64,000 nucleotides of DNA from Drosophila miranda (taxonomy: Eukaryota > Arthropoda > Insecta > Diptera > Drosophilidae): NCBI RefSeq assembly GCF_003369915.1, contig NC_046675.1, forward strand, positions 5,084,001 to 5,148,000. Reading direction: 5' to 3'. A model generated the notes under the pieces. It was not told the origin of the DNA. It worked only from the letters and a program-made list of their open reading frames with translations, and did not search any database. Positions within the stretch are counted from its first letter, which is position 1. Each line of letters starts with the position of its first letter. A program made the translations under genes and the position numbers. Positions 56,564-64,000 of this stretch are shown here, piece after piece.

Positions 56564-59500
56564 TGTGTAGCCGGTTTTGTTGTTGTTGCTGCTGCTGCTT
56601 CTGCTCTCCTCTTTGCTCTCCACTTCGTATCTTTCGTATTTTGTTTTCGTTTTGCTTTTAGGTGAAAATTCACGAGCTGGCAGCGCTCTTTCTTTTAACG
56701 TAAGAACGATAGATACCAGGGCCGTAGAGCATCGATGAATTATATATAATTATGAATTATACATATATACGGTTTACCGTTCTGTGGAGTGGAGAAAGTT
56801 CGTACATAAACAGGTTTTTTTTCACAACAAAAAATTCAAGCTCAGTGTGAGAGCGTAAGGTATTTGCTTATCGCGGTATTTTCAGTATTTTGTAGTATTT
56901 TTATTAATTATTAAGAAGTATATTTCTGCTGTCTTAAGTTTAAGCTGTGAGCCGCAAAGTATGCATTGTTTAAGCCTTTGAATGAGCCAATGAATTTCCG
57001 TTATTAATTATGACTCATTGAATTTTCAAAATTTTTAATAATGTTTGTAGTAATAAACGAGAAATTTTGTAATACCCGTATTAAGAGATTACTCAAACCA
57101 ACAAAGGTTGTTTTTCTAAATTGCTGCAATGATTTATTTTACAATTTATGAAGTGCCCGACTTTTTGAATTCCCCGCCCCTTCTCTGCTTCTGTCAAACG
57201 GTTCTATCAATTGATTTCTGTCAAAATTTGAAGAAGCTTCGTCGTAGAGTTTGGGGTTTCCTCGAAATTTGAGGAGAAAATGGAAAAGTTAATTCCCATG
57301 TGCTCATTTTGATATTACCAGTAAGCAAGTAGTACCTACTTGGTACTAATAAATTTGTAAATACATTTTTAAGCCACAACGTATTCATTTTATAAACCTT
57401 TTATAGAGATTATCAATTTAATAAATTAAATGTTTTGTTTTTCTTTGTGAATAAAAATAGATCTTAGTCAAACATATCACTTCTTAAAACCGGTTTTCTT
57501 AGCTTCTCCTTCATTTGTAAATAAGCGTTCGTTCTATTAGTAATACTTGAACCAATCCCTCAAACGTCCTGTCATTGACCCTTATCAAAAAACACACAGA
57601 CGCTTTGTATATCATAAGAAATATACTAAGTCCGATCAAAGAACATGATTCATAAAAACACACCCAAGTCCCAAGGAGGAACAAATAATTCTGGTAAATA
57701 TTTGGCATATTTGCGGATTGCTTTTGGCAATGCCTTTTGGATTCCCATGGGGTTCCGCGCTCCCCCGGCAACGAGGCGATCCGCCTGATCAAATGCAAAA
57801 ACGAAAGGCAGACACAAATGCACTGCGACGAGTGGAACGAAGACAAGTGAATGAGCGAAGCAAATGGGGCTGACAGCAAACGACCTTCTCAATATGGTTA
57901 GAAATTGTTAATTTTAGCCAAATGAGTCAAAAATCGAGTAGCACAACCGGCTCGCTGATCGATGGCAGATCTGTGCTTGGGGACTACGTAATCTGATTTT
58001 TTGGAAGCTCATCCTTCACGGCATTCCACAAGGGAGTGCGACTTTGGGGTCCCCCAAACACGGTCACCCATTCCCCTATTGTGTGTAGTGTGGGTATGCC
58101 CTAATATAGAAATATATATACGTTCAACTCGGACCGGACCAAATGCGGTAGCCGCTGCTGCGACTGCAACTGCGCCGACTATTGAACGTGTGGCGCCACT
58201 TGCATCGCTGGCTGGCTGGCTAGTTGTCGCGGGGCATGGCGTGAATCAGCACTCAATGAAATGCTAAATAAATTTTCACTTCCATTTTAATTAATTTGAA
58301 TTTATTTGGGACTAAAATTACACACAACATTTACACACCGCAGGCACAGCTGAGCCAAAATTGGCTGCTGCGTCTCTACGCCACGACTAAAAATAAATTG
58401 ACAAATATTTTGTGTTTTTATGAAAAGGTAATGAAAGCCACATGTCCTCCATTTTGGCTCATACGAATAGGTATACCCCCGAATGGAAATCTGTGTGGGG
58501 GAAATGCAGAAGAAATGGGGGAAGGGGGACCGAACCAAACTCACTTTTCGGGACGCCATGCTGACGGTTGATTGTTTGTTGAATGATTTCAAGTTGTAAT
58601 ACTTCGAAGAATGATGGCTAATACTGATGATCTCTTGATTGCCCACTAATTACACAATGCCTGGCAGGTCGAGCACGTTTTTCACAAACAAAACACACAC
58701 CACACACACGCTCAGTGAGAGAGCAATTCTCTAATGAGTTTTTCTGAGTTTCGTAAACAAATTTCAGAATTTTCCTTTTCGAAAATAATTTGCCCGAGCT
58801 GCGCGCGTTTGGGTTGGCGTTCAGGTCGCCTCGGCTCCACTCGGTTGGATTCTGTTCTGTTCCGTTCTGTTTTGTTATCTTGGGCTGGGGCTGTGGCGTC
58901 GTCACCGAGACGTTGTAACGTGTACTGCTGGTCGCGACAAATTTTCAACTCGACTGAGTTGCTGCGCCTCCTTGCTCAAAGTTTTAATGCAGCCAAACGC
59001 GCGCAGCTTTTTTTGCTCAATTTCTTTATTATTATTCACTCAGAAGAATCATACAGCAGGGGCTATGAATATAGGTTCAGGGGATGAGGGTTAGGAATAT
59101 GGAATAATATGATATATGAATATATTAACTTGTATTGTTGTATTTGTATTGTATGTGTCGTAAGGGCTACGAATATATGTACATACATAGGTACTAAGAT
59201 GAAGGATCTTTCAAAAACTATTAAAGAAAATGTATCTCTGTATTTACTACCCTATTTGTTAGAAGGTACAATCCAACAGATCCTATACCTTTTTCCTTGA
59301 ACTCTTTCTAAACTCAATATTAACCTTGGGTTTATCGCCCGAACCTATGCAAACGGCCGCGACTGTATAACATCTTCAATACATAATTTGTTCAATATTT
59401 GTTTCGCCTTATGCTTTGTGTTGTGTTTTTGGTATTGCATGTGACGTTGACTTTGACGTCGACTGCACTCTTGACTCTGTTTGGCAGGTTTTTGGCGACG

Positions 59501-60146
59501 CGTTGCCCCACGAATGTGATTTTCAGCGCGCAGCTGATTTTGTTGGTGTTCTATTCATAGAACCTGCTCGTCCGATTAGTCGTTGTCTTTTGTCTGTTGT
59601 TGGCCAAAACTGAAAGTGCCTCCTGACCCATGCTTCATTTGTTGCCACTTTTGTTGACGGTCGCGGCCGCCCCAAGTGCAATGCGCATTCCGTGTTCCCC
59701 CGCCAGCTGTCTCATCAACATAATTTGGCATATATGTATATACATGTGTAAGAAAATATGCAAAATAAACGAGCCGCATCAAAGTCCTAAATCAAATTAA
59801 CAATTTGAACAAAATTTGACACCCCGAAATTCCTACACCCTTATCGCTCGACAACCAACAAAAGGGTCTTAGAAATCTGCTGTTTAGGAAATTGAGCTGC
59901 AGATAGAATTTTGGCTGGTGTATTTGAAAATCAATAATAGAAATACTATTAACTATTGCATTTATATATATAATACCATAATAATAATATATAAAGAAAA
60001 ATAGAATACCCCTTGGCAGTGTATCACATCATGTTCTTGTGGCTAGTTCTGCCTTAGGAGATGACTAAGACGCTCCGGACCAATCAGCTGTCATAAATTC
60101 TTTGATTTTATTTGGCTTGGGTCGAAAGACTTTTGTTTCTAGATAA
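56564..60146. other. Duplicate of the cher upstream region (copy B)
   Basis: It matches 41127-44708 with scattered substitutions. The MASRK start and donor are preserved at 58545-58559 on the minus strand. No independent gene is seen. Confidence 0.7.
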
Positions 60147-62216
60147 AAACGAGGGGAACGTTGTGATTTGCTGCGGACACCGCAACTCTACGGTTATACC
60201 CGATACTAAGTCAGTATGGCTCTCCTCCGGCAGACGCCGCTAATATTAAACGACACGACAAAGAGTGCGTGCGAGAGAGACAGAAAATCAGTCTGAGCGT
60301 GACGTCGGGCGCTGCGTAGCCACTGCAAATTGATTTGTTCCTATTGGCTATAAAAATGATCTGATCTGATCTGATCCAGATTCAGCAGTCTGATAGATAT
60401 GGTCATTATCTATGATTCTGCGTTTTTAGTTTTCTCGTATCCTCAATATTGTGGATGCAACAGATTTTCGTCCTTGTGGGGGCGGAGGGGAGTGGGGCGA
60501 AATTCTGAGATATACGTTTTGTAGTGAGATCTAACAGAAGTGCGGATACCAAAGTTGGTTACTCTAGCCTTAATAGTCTCTGAGATTTGTGGATGCCCCA
60601 GATTTTCGTCCTTTGCGGGGGCGTAAGGGGGTGTGGCGAAATTTTGACACAAAACGGTCAAGGTCCGATATCACAGGAGTGTGGATACTCTAGCTCTTAT
60701 AGGTTCTGAGATACTTGAACTCATATTTTGCAATTGGCAAAACCGACCATGAAACCTGTGTGTTAGAGAGAGACAGAGCGAGAAAGAATGAAATTTTTTT
60801 CTTGATTCAGCCTATAATAATTATACGATCTGGTTGAGATTTCGCACTCTAGAAGATATTGTCATCTTCTACGATCCTGCGTTTTTAGTTTTCTCGTACC
60901 GTCGAAATTGTATACGCCACAGGTTTTCGCCTTTTGTGTGGGCGGAAGGAGGCGGGGCGAAGTTTTGAAATAAACTTGTAACAGTGACACATTATAGAAG
61001 TCTGGATACAAAATGTCGTTGCTCTAGCTCTTATAGTCTCTGAGCACTAGGCGCTTATATGGACGAACTGACGGGCAGACGAACAGAGTATCTGGTATAA
61101 AAATCCAGAATTCTCGCTTTCCACAATTCACAAATTTTTCCTGCATTTGGTCTTAAAAAAAAGGCAAAAAATGCGCAATCGGCAACTCAGAACGTTCCCC
61201 CTAGTGTTTTTTCTTGATCTAGAGTGCCTGGGGACTAAATGTCAAAGTTAACAATATTTTGTGATCGGACTTTCGTCATTATTATCGTCAGACTTTTGTG
61301 TAAATGAGCATACAGTACGGGTCTAAGAAAAAAAGTATATCTTCGTCTTCGTCCAATATTTTACTCAAATCTGCGTAAGTGAGCGAAGCGAGTTCGCCGG
61401 CAATTGGAGTACGAGAAAAGTGATTGTGCAAGGGTAAGTGCAAAAAAAATTTAGATTTATATTAAAACGAGGGGGAACGTTGTGAGTTGCTGCGGACACC
61501 GCAACTCTACGGTTATACCCGATACTAAGTCAGTATGGCTCTCCTCCGGCAGACGCCGCTAATATTAAACGACACGACAAAGAGTGCGTGCGAGAGAGAC
61601 AGAAAATCAGTCTGAGCGTGACGTCGGGCGCTGCGTAGCCACTGCAAATCGATTTGTTCCTATTGGCTATAAAAATGATCTGATCTGATCCAGATTCAGC
61701 AATCTGATAGATATGGTCATTATCTATGATTCTGCGTTTCTAGTTTTCTCGAATGTGCAATATTGTGGATGCAACAGATTTTCGTCTTTTGTGGGGGCGG
61801 AAGGGGGTGGGGCGAAATTCTGAGATATACGTCTTATAGTGAGATCTAACAGAACTGCGGATACCAAATTTGGTTACTCTAGCCTTAATAGTCTCTGAGA
61901 TTTGTGGATGCCCCAGATTTCCGTCCTTTTCGGGGGCGGAAGGGGGTGTGGCGAAATTTGGACACGAAACGGTCAAGGTCCGATATCACAGGAGTGTGGA
62001 TAACAAATTTGGTTGCTCTGGCTCTTATAGGTTCTGAGATACTTGAACTCATATTTTGCAATTGGCAAAACCGACCATGAAACCTGTGTGTTAGAGAGAG
62101 ACAGAGCGAGAAAGAATGAAATTGTTTTCTTGATTCAGCCTATAATAATTATACGATCGGGTTGAGATTTCGCACTCTAGAAGATATTGTCATCTTCTAC
62201 GATCCTGCGTTTTTAG
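60147..62216. mobile_element. DINE-1/INE-1-like composite at the right end of copy B, interrupted by a LINE
   Basis: Unit a is about 60147-61100, a linker about 61105-61467, and unit b about 61468-62216. Unit a is part of the duplication. Unit b resembles unit a of its own array more than unit b of copy A, and it stops at 'ctgcgtttttag', where LINE sequence begins. Confidence 0.78.
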
Positions 62217-64000
62217 ACTGGACTGACTCCATCTGGAGACTGAACTTCACAACGGCGACGACATAGATGATGCAGTGGCTATCCTTGAAAAGAACATTTA
62301 CATTGCAGCTGAATTGGCTTCGCAAACCTCAAGTAACCAGCACACAGTGTACGGACCGCAAAGCTTTCATCTTGACTCGCAAACGCTGAAAGCGATCAAG
62401 ATCAAAAGAATTCTCTGCAAAATCAACCAAAAAGATAGGTGCTCCAACCCCCTCATTGCACGCACTATCAATCAGCTGACTAACAGAATACGTAAACGGA
62501 TCAAGCTGCAAAAAGACAAACAAATGAACAGACTGCTACACGACATCGACCCAACTGATAGGTACAGCATGCAGAAACTGTGGCGGCTTACCAACGCAAT
62601 CAAGAGACAGCCCATCCCAAATCTGCCAGTCAGAAGGCACGTTGCGGAAGGGCAGCAAGCTCCTGCTGATCCTTGGTGCAAAACTACGGAGGAAAAAGCT
62701 GAGGCCTTTGCGCAGCACCTGGAAGCACGTTTCACGCCAAAGATCACGGCAGACCTAGAAGACAGAGAAGAAATTAACGCATTATTACAAGATAACGGTC
62801 CAGATGAAGCTGCTCAAATAATCAGACCTGTGACCATCCAGGAACTCAAATCGGAAATTAAGAAGCTCAAGACGAAAAAGGCACCCGGTTTCGACAGTAT
62901 CGACAATCGCGTCATTAAATCTCTTCCAACATCCGCCATCGAGTATCTGCTGTTGATATGCAACTCGGCTCTGCAGTTCGGCCTCTTCCCAAAGTCCTGG
63001 AAATGCGCAAAAATCTCTATGTTAAGGAAGCCAGGAAAGCCGAGTGATAGGCTTGAGTCCTACAGACCCATCAGCCTGCTTACAGGCTTCTCCAAAATCC
63101 TTGAACGCCTCATTCTCAAACGACTTTTTGAAGAAGAAAGCTTTGCCATGGCTATTCCAAACCATCAATTTGGCTTCAGAAGTCAGCACTCAGCGGAACA
63201 GCAAATCGGACGAGTCACACAATTCATCCTCAGATCCTACGAAGCGCAGCGGCATTGCAGTGCTGTGTACATGGATATCCAGGAGGCCTTTGATAGAGTC
63301 TGGCATCAGGGTCTTCTCTGCAAAGTTAAAACGGTAATACCTGACAATCTATACATTCTACTCACCAGCTATCTCTCAGACAGAAGCTTCAAAGTCGTCT
63401 GCTGCAACAACATCACCTCAAGCTTAAAGCACATAACCGCTGGAGTGCCGCAAGGAAGCGTACTTGGCCCAGTACTCTACAATCTTTACACTGCCGACAT
63501 GCCGCAGCCACCAAGACACGCAAACTAAACCCAAATGCTAGCAACGTACGCTGATGACGCAGTATACCTCGTATCTGCCCCAAGTCCAAAACAAGCCAAC
63601 GAAAATGTGAAGCGGCTCCTGGCTGATGCATTATCATGGTCTAAGAAATGGGGAATAACCATCAGTCTTGCAAAAACTGCTCATGTTCTACACACTCTCT
63701 CACCTGTGCAGCTACACACTCCAGCTCCAAGGTTAGCCGGGCAACACCTGGCCAAAAAACCCGTCATGCCATACCTAGAAATACAGATGGATACGAAGCT
63801 CAATTTCAATAAGCACGTAGCGGCTGTTGTCACTAAAACAAGGGCCCGGATCAAAAAGCTCGACTGGATCATCGGCAGAAACAGCAAACTCCCACTACCT
63901 CCAAAGGTCCTCCTCTATAAGCAGCTGATTGCCCCAATATGGCAGTATGCCATGCCAGTCTGGGGGCCACTGACTTCAAACATGCAAATGGCAAAGCTCC
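62217..64000 (+). mobile_element. 5'-truncated jockey-like non-LTR retrotransposon (continues past window)
   Basis: The sequence enters in the middle of a LINE ORF2, after the endonuclease region, and runs off the window end. It is inserted in a DINE unit. Truncation at the 5' end is normal for target-primed reverse transcription. The 3' end and any target-site duplication lie outside the window. Confidence 0.85.
62275..64000 (+). pseudogene. LINE reverse transcriptase, interrupted by a nonsense codon
   Basis: The frame is open from before 62275 to TAA at 63526-63528, then continues in the same frame to the window end. Reverse-transcriptase blocks are visible in order: KKAPGFDSIDNRVIK, SYRPISLLTGFSKILERLI, HQFGFRSQHS, motif A YMDIQEAFDRVWH, motif B GVPQGSVLGPVLYNLYT, then after the stop motif C TYADDAVY and the thumb region. 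The pattern fits the jockey clade. The stop between motifs B and C removes the catalytic YADD, so this copy is inactive. Confidence 0.88.

Larger units (their letters stand above)
55868..61440 (+). repeat. Segmental duplication copy B
   Basis: A direct, near-identical copy of 40431 to about 46000. The left junction is abrupt: protease exon sequence ends and 'ctgtgggggtggggaag' begins. It ends within the DINE composite. It carries an extra cher exon 1, an extra MASRK start and the same upstream DNA, but no other cher exon is near it. Confidence 0.93.

Overview
The window is nuclear DNA of a Drosophila, most likely of the obscura group. The basis is the gene content (a GckIII germinal-centre kinase, a cal1-like centromere protein, the complete filamin gene cheerio, a tumbleweed-like RacGAP) and several closely related DINE-1/INE-1-like elements with a GGAC/GACA microsatellite core. 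Species is inferred, not proven. cher and GckIII suggest Muller element E.

Layout. 1-2480: upstream DNA with diverged tandem repeats and a CATCGATG-rich inverted-repeat element ending just before GckIII. 2481-4379 (+): GckIII kinase. 4938-8263 (+): two-exon cal1-like gene with a fresh 276-bp in-frame tandem duplication. 9020-41126 (-): cheerio, convergent with cal1. I assembled 17 coding exons with consistent phases (2,559 codons plus stop): two calponin-homology domains, about 22 filamin Ig repeats, and a hinge encoded by two small exons inside large introns. The largest intron (11730-22078) holds two DINE clusters and a possible nested ORF.

40431 to about 46000 is repeated almost identically, in the same orientation, at 55868 to about 61440. 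This segment carries the first cher coding exon, its upstream DNA and a DINE-linker-DINE array. Between the copies lie two small secreted-peptide genes of a family I do not recognise (47843-48049 and 49551-49796), two fused and damaged serine-protease genes (50974-52282), an intact uninterrupted tumbleweed-like gene with a poly(A) tract behind its poly(A) signal (53429-55303; retrogene-like), and a protease exon fragment cut off at the duplication junction. The window ends in a 5'-truncated jockey-like LINE with a nonsense codon, inserted in a DINE copy.

Functionally, GckIII (signalling/tube morphogenesis), cal1 (CENP-A loading) and cher (actin crosslinking) are conserved housekeeping or developmental genes. 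The 40-64 kb part is an accessory, rearranged region with gene duplication, probable retroposition, gene fusion and decay, and fast-evolving secreted products.
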